From an uncultured Flavobacteriales bacterium (GTDB taxonomy: Bacteria > Bacteroidota > Bacteroidia > Flavobacteriales_D > Sanyastnellaceae): 64,000 nucleotides of DNA. Under the pieces are notes generated by a model. The model was not told the origin of the DNA. It saw nothing but the letters and a program-made list of their open reading frames with translations, and searched no databases. Below, one piece after another: positions 41,236 to 49,903 of the stretch (positions are counted from its first letter, which is position 1; the number at the start of each line of letters is the position of its first letter). The stretch lies in contig CAJQLF010000008.1 in NCBI GenBank assembly GCA_905479115.1, positions 1 to 64,000 of the forward strand, given 5' to 3'. Both the position numbers and the translations under genes were made by a program.

Positions 41236-42648
41236 TTACTTCTTGGGAAGCAACTCCAGCAGATGGGCACCCAATCCTTGACTTGGTAACGGCGTGTTAT
41301 CGACCGCTACCCGCCCATCTTGATCGAGCACAAGGACTTGTGGAATGACTGACAAGCCCAGTCGCTCCATGATTTGAGGAGAATTTCCCACCCATCCAAT
41401 TGTTTCATCAAGTGTGCGACGTGCTGACAAGGTTTCTCGCCAAAGCTCCTCGTTTTCATCCAAGGAAAGCACAACCCAGCAGACATCCCTTCGATCTAGG
41501 TTTTCTGCCACCTGATTGAACATTTCCCGCTCTCGTCGCGCAGCACCTGATCCACTTTTCAATGCTAAGATCACCTTCCAAGGCTGACGGCATTGGTCTT
41601 CAATGGATCCCAACTCTCCATTGGGCAGCGTCCACGGTACGGACCCCACAGTTGACCCCGACTGGCCTTCGGCTCTCTGAACTGTGAGACGCTCGTACGC
41701 AACTAAGAATGGCTTTGGAAATCGGAATGTACTCCAGACCAATTCGGTCAGTTCGCTTGGCGATGAAATCGCCTTATCCAGCCACGCGGCAGCAACTTCC
41801 GACCATGGTTCGTCTCGCCAGCGCGGACCCATAGCAGCCGCTAAGGAGTCTCCATCAGCTAAGAAAATGGCCTCATTAATTTTCTCCCAATCCGCATCTG
41901 TACCCTTCCACCAGCCGCCGTGCGCAAGCCGCCAGCAAGAAAAGTTACCCGGTGACATGAGCCATTCTGTCCAATTGGCTCCTTCCAAAGCCATCTCGCT
42001 TTGATGCCAAAGCGAATCCATCGCTCTCTGTCCCTTGCCGCTGTTCAAAGCGCCCGCCATTCGAATTTGCCAGAGCAATTGACGTTCCACCGGCTCGGAG
42101 GCATGCGTCTCCATGTCCTTCCAGAGGGAGTCAAATTGCCATTCCAGTCGATCCGTCAAGTCCTGCAATGAATCTCGGGACGCCATCGCGACGCCAGACA
42201 TTCGAAGGACCAAGCTCTCTGACAACAGGCTGTTCGCCCGGTTTTGAAACGCCATCAATGAGTCCATTCGCGAACTCGGATGCGCGCCATCCCAGCGCGC
42301 CAAACCTGGACTGCCCAGCAACCGAGTGGCCGTCAAGCTGCCCGGACGGATTTCCAATGTCGCCTGTTCCTGGGGGCGGACAAGGACCATCCAAGACCAC
42401 GGAGGAGCAAGCAATTCAAATATCGTAGGAGTTTCCAGTATTCCGATATTCCAATCGAAAGAGCCGTCTTCTGCGACCAATATCTCAGGGGTCCAATCTG
42501 CGACTTGAAGGGCCGGATAGACCACCTTCTTCACATGGATAATGCTGGGTGTAATCTCCATTTGAATCACCCTACCGGAGACCACCGTTTCTTGAGAAAG
42601 CATGGGGCTCACTCCAAACAAGGCAAGTGCGAGGACAATCCGCAACAT
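41236..42648 (-). CDS. secreted thioredoxin-fold protein without CXXC
   Basis: The 470-residue protein has a signal peptide (MLRIVLALALFGVSPMLSQ) and a long N-terminal domain like those of Bacteroidota AhpC/TSA/TlpA proteins. The C-terminal 130 residues have the thioredoxin-like fold (WKVILALKSGSG..., then WVVLSLDENEELW, IPQVLVLDQDGRV), but the usual active-site CXXC is missing: the position reads KSGSGAARRE. It is therefore not expected to be a disulfide oxidoreductase and may act as a chaperone-like or binding protein. It starts one base after coaD. The longer frame to 42708 overlaps coaD. Confidence 0.75.
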   Translation of the reverse strand: MLRIVLALALFGVSPMLSQETVVSGRVIQMEITPSIIHVKKVVYPALQVADWTPEILVAEDGSFDWNIGILETPTIFELLAPPWSWMVLVRPQEQATLEIRPGSLTATRLLGSPGLARWDGAHPSSRMDSLMAFQNRANSLLSESLVLRMSGVAMASRDSLQDLTDRLEWQFDSLWKDMETHASEPVERQLLWQIRMAGALNSGKGQRAMDSLWHQSEMALEGANWTEWLMSPGNFSCWRLAHGGWWKGTDADWEKINEAIFLADGDSLAAAMGPRWRDEPWSEVAAAWLDKAISSPSELTELVWSTFRFPKPFLVAYERLTVQRAEGQSGSTVGSVPWTLPNGELGSIEDQCRQPWKVILALKSGSGAARREREMFNQVAENLDRRDVCWVVLSLDENEELWRETLSARRTLDETIGWVGNSPQIMERLGLSVIPQVLVLDQDGRVAVDNTPLPSQGLGAHLLELLPKK

Positions 42649-42649
42649 G

Positions 42650-43117
42650 CTATTGAGGCGATGGGAATTCCAATCCTTCGGGCACAAAAGCAGATACGTC
42701 TCCTCCATTCTTGAGGATCTCCCGTACTACATTCGAATGGATGTGAGCGAACTCAGGGTCCGTGAACAATATCACCGTTTCAAGCATCGGGTGGAGCACC
42801 TTCGTCATTTGCGCAATCGTTCGCTCATACTCAAAATCGCCTCCATTGCGCACCCCACGAATCAACCACTGAGCGCCGAGCGATTTGCAAAAATCTGCTG
42901 TCAAGCCTTGGAAAGATTCCACCCGAACGGACGGAAATTCTTGGCAAACCGACTTCAACCATTCCGTTCGTTGATCGAGCGAATACATGGAATGCTTGGA
43001 AGAATTCACCCCAACTCCGAGGATAATCTCGTCAAATAGCGGCAGCGACCGCTCAAGAATGTTCAGGTGTCCGCGGGTGATGGGATCAAAGGAACCAGGA
43101 AAAACTGCGCGTTTCAT
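42650..43117 (-). CDS. coaD: pantetheine-phosphate adenylyltransferase
   Basis: CoaD makes dephospho-CoA from 4'-phosphopantetheine and ATP. The 155-residue protein starts with the nucleotidyltransferase signature FPGSFDPITRGH, keeps the WLIRGVRNGGDFEYE motif that binds phosphopantetheine, and has the C-terminal helix VVREI. The HSN segment replaces the more usual SS(T/S) before the last motif. It overlaps rsmD by four bases. Confidence 0.96.
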   Translation of the reverse strand: MKRAVFPGSFDPITRGHLNILERSLPLFDEIILGVGVNSSKHSMYSLDQRTEWLKSVCQEFPSVRVESFQGLTADFCKSLGAQWLIRGVRNGGDFEYERTIAQMTKVLHPMLETVILFTDPEFAHIHSNVVREILKNGGDVSAFVPEGLEFPSPQ

Positions 43118-43665
43118 AGGGACGATGGTTTGGGCGTTTGGAACAAGCTAAAATGCACGTGGCCATACTTTCGTGTCTCAATGTAGTGAGAAGCTTCGGA
43201 TACGTCTGTTCGCTCCCCGTGCTCCAAGATAAACCACCCGCCCGGGACCAGCAATGATCCGCTCAGCACAGCTTCAGGAAGCTTCGTAAGCTGAGGCAAG
43301 TCAAAGGGGGGATCAGCGAAAACCAAATCAAATTGAGTCAAGGATTTCCTCGCAAATTGCACCGCATCACCCCGCACGATGTGCCACTGATCCAATTCCC
43401 ATTCCCGGGCCAGTTGCGAGAGGCCTTTTGTTGCCCGTGCATCCAGTTCCACCGAAGTAACTGATTCTGCTCCGCGGCTCATAAACTCCAGGCCAACCAT
43501 TCCTGTTCCTGCGAACAAATCCAAGACCACGGCCTCTGCAATCTCAGCCCTGGATCTCAATAAATTAAAGAGGCCCTCACGTCCGAAGTCCGTTGTTGGA
43601 CGTCCGCGAAACCCCTTCGCAATCTTGGGGCGCCGGCCCTTCCATTGTCCTCCTGTAATTCTCAT
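43114..43665 (-). CDS. rsmD: 16S rRNA (guanine(966)-N2)-methyltransferase RsmD
   Basis: RsmD methylates G966 of 16S rRNA. The 183-residue protein starts MRITGGQWKGRR, then shows the SAM-binding LDLFAGTGMVGLE motif and the catalytic DPPF tetrapeptide. The start at 43665 gives an ATGA overlap with the DUF3822 stop; an ATG at 43692 is also in frame and would add nine residues. The DUF3822-rsmD-coaD block is familiar in Bacteroidota. Confidence 0.94.
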   Translation of the reverse strand: MRITGGQWKGRRPKIAKGFRGRPTTDFGREGLFNLLRSRAEIAEAVVLDLFAGTGMVGLEFMSRGAESVTSVELDARATKGLSQLAREWELDQWHIVRGDAVQFARKSLTQFDLVFADPPFDLPQLTKLPEAVLSGSLLVPGGWFILEHGERTDVSEASHYIETRKYGHVHFSLFQTPKPSSL

Positions 43666-44468
43666 CGCAACGCGTGAGATAGAAGATTCCATTCACCAAC
43701 TTGAGCAGGCGCCTCCGTTTTCCATTGCAGCCCCCCCTCATCCACTTCGACATGCGGGAAAAATCTTTCAAACTGTTGAATCATCTGACGGTTGTTTTCA
43801 ATTGCACCCGAAAAGACAACCCATGTTCGGTGCAGTCCATTCTCCAGCCCTTCTTCAAAATCATTGCGCATCAAAGAATTAACAGCATGGTACAAGATGC
43901 CGTCTCCATCTACGTCCTCGGCTACAATGCACCAGGCCAATCGCCCCTCATCAAAACGAGACATCAAGGCTTTTGAGGTTCCCACATCGATGCTCAACAA
44001 GGAAGTGAATTCAGCAGAAATCGAACGTCTTTTTTGATGTTCTAACCATCCCAACGTCGCCGAAGTCCAGCGCACTTGAGGCCACGATTTTAAAAAGGCA
44101 TCACCCTGTTCCCACTTTCCGCTTTCGATGAGTGTGATTTCTTCCCCAAAGCGTTCTGAGTGAAAAGAGCGACGAAACGGATTGGACGGGCCGTGGTGCA
44201 CTTGCAGCACCTCCTTCTCAATGCCGCTTGCCACTGCAGAAGGCATTAAACTGAAGACAGGACGCAAAAAAGACACGCAAACGGAGCGAACATCAGCATG
44301 CAGATCGATCAGTGGCTGAAATCCTGCAACCTCCTTTTCCTCGCCAAAATCAAGCACCTCATTCCCATCAATGAGCATCCAACGCAAGACGATTCCGTCC
44401 CACCCCAAGAGGAGGTCGGATTTCAATGCAGTCAAATCAATTTCGCCAGTTTCCATCGGTGTGCGCAT
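43662..44468 (-). CDS. DUF3822 family protein
   Basis: The 268-residue protein is of the ASKHA-like shape that I recall for DUF3822, whose members sit just before rsmD in Bacteroidota. The fold is indicated by an alternating strand-helix pattern and an SIDVGTSKALMSRF segment that resembles an actin-like phosphate loop. The function is unknown; the position suggests a link with ribosome or CoA metabolism. An ATG at 44456 is an alternative start. It overlaps the preceding membrane protein gene by 32 bases. Confidence 0.75.
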   Translation of the reverse strand: MRTPMETGEIDLTALKSDLLLGWDGIVLRWMLIDGNEVLDFGEEKEVAGFQPLIDLHADVRSVCVSFLRPVFSLMPSAVASGIEKEVLQVHHGPSNPFRRSFHSERFGEEITLIESGKWEQGDAFLKSWPQVRWTSATLGWLEHQKRRSISAEFTSLLSIDVGTSKALMSRFDEGRLAWCIVAEDVDGDGILYHAVNSLMRNDFEEGLENGLHRTWVVFSGAIENNRQMIQQFERFFPHVEVDEGGLQWKTEAPAQVGEWNLLSHALR

Positions 44469-45318
44469 CGGTCAGAGAGCCGAAGCGTAAGGTATCCTTT
44501 TTTACTTTCTCCCGGCCGAAAGGCGTCGGATCCTTGACCAGTACTGTCGAAAGCAATAGACCACCGGTCTCGATGCTATCTGTAGCTAACAGAAAGCGTT
44601 CTCCGCTCAACGGATTAAACCATAAACTATCCACAGAAACTCGAGGCAGTCGCTTCGAGTCTCGGATCTCGGGCGTGAAATTCTCCGCATAAAACGAGGT
44701 GTAAATCACGTCGCGAACCTTGTAAGTCAGGGAATCCATGGAAATTAAATCGATAAACGCCGATTCTGTTAAACCCAGCTCTTCCGCCTTCAATGGAAGG
44801 TCTTCACGGGTCAAGACGTATCCCAACTCTCGGCTCTTCTCCTCAGGAAGGGTATCGTTGAACGACCCCATATTAAAACTCACCGGTATCACGTCCTCGA
44901 AGAGAAAGGCCTGCAGGGTATCATAATCGTTGCAATAAATCCCATGAATGTCGTGGTAAGCATCCTGGGCATCCCGGATGTCCTTCAAGGCTTGGATTGT
45001 CTCGGAGTCCACTTGTGCTTTGAGGGTTCGGAATTCAATCTCTTCGTCTACACTGTAAAACACTTCATACCCCAGCAACAACGCTGAAACCGTTCCAGCA
45101 ATCATCAGCGCTCGGTAATGCGTCGAATTCATCTTGGAGAGGATCACAGGAGTAGCCAAGATGGCCACTGCAATTAAGGCAAGGGATGCAATCAGCATAG
45201 CCGTCGGTTGGCTTTCGAGTTCATCCCCACTCAAGTACTTTACCAAAAAACTCGCTCCCGCAAAGAAGAGGAAGATTGAAATGACGTACTTGTTGATTTC
45301 TTTGAAAAACTTATCCAT
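44437..45318 (-). CDS. membrane protein of unknown function
   Basis: The 293-residue protein has three N-terminal hydrophobic helices (about 12-28, 40-62 and 70-86), followed by a soluble periplasmic-type domain. A stretch from about residue 110 (ALKDIRDAQDAYHDIHGIYCNDYDTLQAF) looks like the conserved helix of a pilin-like fold, but this is only a resemblance. It heads the DUF3822-rsmD-coaD operon. I do not recognise a named family. Confidence 0.7.
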   Translation of the reverse strand: MDKFFKEINKYVISIFLFFAGASFLVKYLSGDELESQPTAMLIASLALIAVAILATPVILSKMNSTHYRALMIAGTVSALLLGYEVFYSVDEEIEFRTLKAQVDSETIQALKDIRDAQDAYHDIHGIYCNDYDTLQAFLFEDVIPVSFNMGSFNDTLPEEKSRELGYVLTREDLPLKAEELGLTESAFIDLISMDSLTYKVRDVIYTSFYAENFTPEIRDSKRLPRVSVDSLWFNPLSGERFLLATDSIETGGLLLSTVLVKDPTPFGREKVKKDTLRFGSLTDAHTDGNWRN

Positions 45319-45442
45319 TTGAATAGAATCAATCGGCCCGGAGTGTAACCGAGTGCGAATCTACAACACATCCGGAAGTCGGCAAATAATGCAAGCCATG
45401 AAGTTGCTTTCAGTCCGTGCCTCACCACCTACCTTCGCTTGG

Positions 45443-46891
45443 ATGTTGAAGACCTCTGATCAAATAGAAACATTCATCGACCGAATGGCGGGGCATTTTC
45501 CGCATGAACCAACGGAAGGCCAAGGCCGTTTGATTCATGCGTTGGCTCGGTTTTATTTCAGCACACAAGCTCGGTGTACGATCATGATTCGAGGGTACGC
45601 TGGAACCGGGAAGACCACGAGTGTCGGAGCGCTGGTAGGCGCATTGCGCATGTATGGCCAGCGGCCTGTCCTGCTCGCTCCGACAGGACGAGCCGCCAAA
45701 GTGATGCAGTCGTATTCAAGGATGCAAGCATCAACGATTCACAGGCACATATACCGCAGCCAAAAAAGCACGGATGGCAATCCGGCATTTGGCTTGGCAC
45801 CCAATACACGAGAAAACACCGTCTTTATCGTCGATGAGGCCTCCATGATCGGAGAAGGAGGGCAACGCAGTAATGAAAAAAGCCTGAACTACAGGAGCTT
45901 ACTGGATGACTTGATGGAGTTCGTGTTCAGCGGGACGGGATGCCGTTTGGTCCTGGTTGGAGACGATGCCCAGCTACCTCCCGTCGGCGAATCCGAAAGT
46001 CCCGCTTTAAACGAAACACAAATGCGGCGCGATTTTGCATTGACCGTTGCCACGATGCGGCTCACCGATGTAGTTCGCCAAGAAATGGACAGCGGCATCC
46101 TGTCGAATGCGCATCGTTTGCGCCTTCAAATCGATGAGCAAAATATCGGTTGGCCGCGCTTTTCGTTAGAGGGTATGGCCGATTTACATCGGATCAATGG
46201 GCATGAACTGCAGGAGTACATCGAAGACGCTTTTGCCCAACACGGCGAAGATCATGTCGCTATCATCACCCGTTCCAATAAGCGGGCACAAGCGTTCAAC
46301 CAGCAGATTCGTCACCGCATTCTTTGGAGGGAGGAATCCCTCGAAGCGGGAGATCGCCTGATGGTCGTCAAAAACAATTACCACTGGCTTGCATCCGTGG
46401 ATAACATTCCCACTTCACTGCTCGCCAATGGGGATGTCGTGGTCGTTACCAAGGTGTTAAAGCGTTTTGAACGGTATGAAATCGAATTTGCCCAAGTGGA
46501 AGTCGAGCTGGCTGATGCAAAAGACTGGGGACCTTTTGAAGTATGCATCAACCTCAGCGTTCTTGAATCTGATTTACCCTCGATCCCTTTCGCTCAAGTT
46601 CAAGCACTGCAAGATGCCATTGCCAAAGACTACCTGCACTTGGGAAGTAAATCAGCCATTATTAAGGCCGTCAAACGAGACGAATGCTATCAAGCTCTGC
46701 AAGTAAAATTTGCTTGGTCTATGACATGCCATAAGGCGCAAGGAGGTCAATGGACCTCCGTCATAGTCGACCCCGGATTTGTCACAGAGGACACCCTGAG
46801 CACCGATTGGCTGCGCTGGCTCTACACCGCCTTTACCCGAGCGCAAAGCGAACTCGCTTTGCTCAATTTTTCGGATGATTTTTTTGATTAA
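45443..46891 (+). CDS. RecD-like superfamily 1 DNA helicase
   Basis: This 482-residue protein is a short RecD2-like ATP-dependent helicase. It shows the Walker A GYAGTGKTT at residues 51-59, Walker B with DEAS at 131-134, the GDDAQLPPVG motif III, and the C-terminal UvrD_C_2-type motifs CHKAQGGQW and YTAFTRA. It lacks the N-terminal RecD2 region, so it resembles the Bacteroidota 'AAA family/ATP-dependent RecD-like' proteins rather than RecBCD. It likely resolves R-loops or unwinds forks. The start at 45443 was chosen by the family N-terminus; 45398 is also possible. Confidence 0.88.
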   Translation: MLKTSDQIETFIDRMAGHFPHEPTEGQGRLIHALARFYFSTQARCTIMIRGYAGTGKTTSVGALVGALRMYGQRPVLLAPTGRAAKVMQSYSRMQASTIHRHIYRSQKSTDGNPAFGLAPNTRENTVFIVDEASMIGEGGQRSNEKSLNYRSLLDDLMEFVFSGTGCRLVLVGDDAQLPPVGESESPALNETQMRRDFALTVATMRLTDVVRQEMDSGILSNAHRLRLQIDEQNIGWPRFSLEGMADLHRINGHELQEYIEDAFAQHGEDHVAIITRSNKRAQAFNQQIRHRILWREESLEAGDRLMVVKNNYHWLASVDNIPTSLLANGDVVVVTKVLKRFERYEIEFAQVEVELADAKDWGPFEVCINLSVLESDLPSIPFAQVQALQDAIAKDYLHLGSKSAIIKAVKRDECYQALQVKFAWSMTCHKAQGGQWTSVIVDPGFVTEDTLSTDWLRWLYTAFTRAQSELALLNFSDDFFD

Positions 46892-46906
46892 CCGGCGAGA
46901 TGGAGT

Positions 46907-46940
46907 AAAAAAAAGCCCCTGCTTTTCAGCGGAGGCTTTT
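46907..46940. terminator. terminator between RecD-like helicase and ndk
   Basis: Two arms AAAAGCCCCTGC (46911-46922) and GCGGAGGCTTTT (46929-46940) pair with one mismatch and one wobble around a six-base loop. On the minus strand it is followed by eight T, so it should end the ndk transcript; it could also act on the helicase transcript, with weaker T after it. Confidence 0.75.
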
Positions 46941-46960
46941 GAAATTTTTCTCGTTCAGAA

Positions 46961-47380
46961 TCAGGCCATCTCACGCGCGCTGAAATAGAACGCTCCTTCG
47001 ATAGCGGCGTTCTCATCGCTGTCCGAACCATGCACGGCATTCGCCGCGATGCTCTCGGCAAAATCTGCGCGAATCGTCCCCGGTGCTGCTTCAGCAGGAT
47101 TAGTCGCTCCGATCAACTCCCGAAAATCTGCCATGGCATTGTCCTTTTCCAGAATAGCCGCAACAATGGGACCGCTTGACATGTATTCCGTCAATTCACC
47201 AAAAAATGGCCGCTCTGCATGCACAGCATAAAACGCTTGAGCGTCTTCGAGGGTGAGTTGCGTCCACTTCATTGCCTTAATGCTGAATCCAGCCTGAATG
47301 ATGCGGTCGATGATTTTTCCAGTGTGCCCTGCGCCTGTAGCATCGGGCTTAATCATGGTAAATGTGCGGTTCGTCGCCAT
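46961..47380 (-). CDS. ndk: nucleoside diphosphate kinase
   Basis: Ndk transfers the gamma phosphate between nucleoside triphosphates and diphosphates. The 139-residue protein has the active-site motif NAVHGSDS with catalytic His117, the [10 protein letters not shown] start and the ERPFFGEL segment. An exact TACTTTTG element lies 23 bases before the ATG, the same gap as in front of the aconitase gene. It is transcribed alone and ends at a terminator. Confidence 0.96.
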   Translation of the reverse strand: MATNRTFTMIKPDATGAGHTGKIIDRIIQAGFSIKAMKWTQLTLEDAQAFYAVHAERPFFGELTEYMSSGPIVAAILEKDNAMADFRELIGATNPAEAAPGTIRADFAESIAANAVHGSDSDENAAIEGAFYFSAREMA

Positions 47381-47403
47381 GGTAATTTTGTTCTATTGGA
47401 GTG

Positions 47404-47411
47404 CAAAAGTA
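47404..47411 (-). promoter_or_regulatory. -7 element TACTTTTG of ndk
   Basis: An exact match to TAnnTTTG on the minus strand, 23 bases before the ndk ATG. No TTG is seen at -33. Confidence 0.5.
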
Positions 47412-47546
47412 GTTCGCAATTCTTAAATGCAGCCTGCGGAGAATTCGAAAACACTCCGAAGACCCCGAAGCGGGCACGGGTATTTTGGCATATCTCATCG
47501 CTTGGGCGATCCTAGCCAAGGAAGCTGTTCAGCCCTCCCCCTTCCG

Positions 47547-47554
47547 TATCTTTG
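47547..47554 (+). promoter_or_regulatory. -7 element TATCTTTG of rocD
   Basis: An exact match to TAnnTTTG with four bases (CCTC) to the ATG at 47559, which implies a leaderless rocD mRNA. A TTC at 47528-47530 is a weak -33 candidate. Confidence 0.55.
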
Positions 47555-47558
47555 CCTC

Positions 47559-48839
47559 ATGAAGGTTACTATTCCGAAGAGTTCTGCTCAGGCCATGGAG
47601 ATGGAGAACGCGCATGGCGCTCACAATTATCACCCCTTACCCGTCGTGTTGGACCGAGGAAACGGCGTCCACGTCTGGGACATTGAGGGCAACCAGTATT
47701 TTGACTTTCTGAGCGCTTATTCTGCGGTAAATCAAGGCCACTGCCATCCCCGTATTGTAGGCGCCATGAAAGACCAAGCGGACAAGTTGACCTTGACCTC
47801 TCGGGCTTTCTTCAACAGCACATTGGGCAAATACGAGGCCTTCGTAACATCCTACTTCGGCTACGACAAAGTCCTGCCGATGAATACGGGAGCCGAAGCG
47901 GTGGAAACCGCCATTAAAATTGCGCGAAAGTGGGCCTATGACGTCAAGGGTGTTCCAGCTGGATTAGCCAAAATCATCACGTGTGAAGGCAACTTTCACG
48001 GCCGAACAACCACCATTGTTAGTTTCAGCACAGACCCCGACTCAACGGGTGGATTTGGCCCTTTCACACCGGGATTCGAAGTCATTCCCTACGACGACAC
48101 CGAAGCTTTGAAAGTAGCGCTCCAAGACCCCCATGTTGCCGGCTTTTTGGTGGAGCCCATTCAGGGCGAAGCCGGTGTTTACACGCCTTCGGAAGACTTT
48201 GTTCAAAAGGCTAAAGCCCTGTGTGAAGCTGCCGGAGTACTCTTCATTGCAGACGAAGTTCAGACCGGTATTGCACGGACGGGATCCCTGCTCGCGACGT
48301 GCGGAAATTGCACTTGCGCTGGACACTGCGAACGGCAATCAACCTATACCAAGGCAGATATTTTGATTTTAGGGAAAGCCCTCTCTGGTGGGGCTTACCC
48401 AGTCAGTGCTGTGCTCGCTGACGATGAAATCATGGGCGTGATTCATCCCGGCCAGCACGGATCTACCTTCGGCGGAAACCCTGTTGCCGCTGAGGTCGGC
48501 ATCGCCGCATTGCAAGTCGTGGTGGATGAAAATTTGTCGCAGAATGCACGTCAACTGGGGGTGCAATTCCGTCGAGCAATGGAGTCGCTCATCGCCGAAT
48601 CGGACCTCCTGGTCCATGTCAGGGGAAAGGGGATGTTAAATGCCGTTGTAATCAACGACTCCCCGCAAAGCTCAACGGCGTGGGACTTGTGCGTGGCCCT
48701 CAAAAACAACGGCTTGCTCGCCAAGCCCACTCACGGCAACATCATTCGGTTCGCGCCGCCTTTGGTCATGACAGAAAAAGAACTCGATGCATGCATCGAG
48801 ATTATCCGCAAAACCGTTTTGGATTTTAAAAGGGGTTAG
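47559..48839 (+). CDS. rocD: ornithine aminotransferase
   Basis: RocD transfers the delta-amino group of ornithine to 2-oxoglutarate, a step in arginine breakdown and proline formation. The 426-residue PLP enzyme has the family's [15 protein letters not shown] motif, [21 protein letters not shown] and the PLP lysine (Lys273) in GKALSGG. A cysteine-rich loop, C248-x2-C251-x-C253-x3-C257, lies about 15 residues before the lysine; a metal site is possible. The start at 47559 was chosen because of the adjacent -7 element; a long frame from 47427 has no family support. Its end overlaps the convergent cysteine-synthase-like gene by four bases. Confidence 0.93.
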   Translation: MKVTIPKSSAQAMEMENAHGAHNYHPLPVVLDRGNGVHVWDIEGNQYFDFLSAYSAVNQGHCHPRIVGAMKDQADKLTLTSRAFFNSTLGKYEAFVTSYFGYDKVLPMNTGAEAVETAIKIARKWAYDVKGVPAGLAKIITCEGNFHGRTTTIVSFSTDPDSTGGFGPFTPGFEVIPYDDTEALKVALQDPHVAGFLVEPIQGEAGVYTPSEDFVQKAKALCEAAGVLFIADEVQTGIARTGSLLATCGNCTCAGHCERQSTYTKADILILGKALSGGAYPVSAVLADDEIMGVIHPGQHGSTFGGNPVAAEVGIAALQVVVDENLSQNARQLGVQFRRAMESLIAESDLLVHVRGKGMLNAVVINDSPQSSTAWDLCVALKNNGLLAKPTHGNIIRFAPPLVMTEKELDACIEIIRKTVLDFKRG

Positions 48840-49825
48840 AGCCAACCGTGGCCCTTCATCCATTCATCGTTATAGACCTTACCCACATACCGCGAACCGT
48901 GGTCGTGGAATAAGCAAACAACGACATCTGTTGGCTTCAATCGGTCCTTCAGTTGACGCAAGCCTTGAAAGGTGCTCCCGCAGCTGTAGCCCAAAAACAA
49001 GCCTTCTTTTCGAGCCATCTCACGGGCCATTAAGGCACCATCTTTATCGGTGACCTTTTCGAAATGATCAATCACATCAAAGTTGACGTTGGATGGCAAA
49101 ATGTCCTCGCCAACACCCTCGGTGATGTAAGGATAAATTTCACTTTCGTCGAACTCACCCGTCTCATGGTATTTTTTCAATACGCTGCCGTACGAGTCGA
49201 TGCCCCAAATTTGAATTTCTGGATTTTGCTCCTTCAAAAAACGTCCGGTACCACTGATGGTTCCTCCCGTGCCAACACCAACCACAAAGTGTGTCACGCG
49301 CCCTTCCGTTTGATCCCAAACTTCTGGACCCGTTGAAGCGTAGTGGGCCTCTTGATTCGACAAGTTATCGTACTGATTGCACCAAAAACTATTCTCAGTT
49401 TCCTCTTGGCATCGTTTAGCGACACTGTAATAGCTGTCGGGATGATCTGACTCTACATCAGTCGGACAAACATGCACTTGGGCACCCATCGCCCGAAGGA
49501 TGTCAATCTTTTCTTTTGATTGCTTGTCGCTCATCGTACAAATGAGCTGATACCCCTTCACGGCGCAAGCCAATGCCAGTCCCATACCGGTATTCCCGCT
49601 TGTGCATTCGATGATAGTACCCCCCGGCTTGAGCAAGCCATTTGACTCGGCGTCTTCAACCATCCGCAGCGCCATGCGATCCTTTACGCTGTGTCCTGGG
49701 TTGAAGTACTCCACCTTCCCATAAACAGGGCACGGAAAGTCCTTTGCTATTTTCTGAAGTCGGATCATCGGCGTATTGCCAATGGTCGAAAGAATGTTGT
49801 CGTGGACGTTTCGTTGTGGGTGCAT
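48836..49825 (-). CDS. PLP-dependent cysteine synthase family protein
   Basis: This 329-residue enzyme has the fold-type II PLP core of cysteine synthase and cystathionine beta-synthase. The PLP lysine is Lys48 in NPGHSVKDR, and the SGNTG loop is at 76-80, with GTGGTISG later. CBS regulatory domains are absent. It may make cysteine from O-acetylserine or cystathionine from homocysteine; the sequence alone does not settle this. It follows rocD tail-to-tail. Confidence 0.88.
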   Translation of the reverse strand: MHPQRNVHDNILSTIGNTPMIRLQKIAKDFPCPVYGKVEYFNPGHSVKDRMALRMVEDAESNGLLKPGGTIIECTSGNTGMGLALACAVKGYQLICTMSDKQSKEKIDILRAMGAQVHVCPTDVESDHPDSYYSVAKRCQEETENSFWCNQYDNLSNQEAHYASTGPEVWDQTEGRVTHFVVGVGTGGTISGTGRFLKEQNPEIQIWGIDSYGSVLKKYHETGEFDESEIYPYITEGVGEDILPSNVNFDVIDHFEKVTDKDGALMAREMARKEGLFLGYSCGSTFQGLRQLKDRLKPTDVVVCLFHDHGSRYVGKVYNDEWMKGHGWL

Positions 49826-49903
49826 CGGAAGCCAAAGGTAGGCAGGAGAATCCTCCTAGAAATGAAAAAACTTCAAAATTGCCCCCATTATTGCCTTCTC
49901 TTC

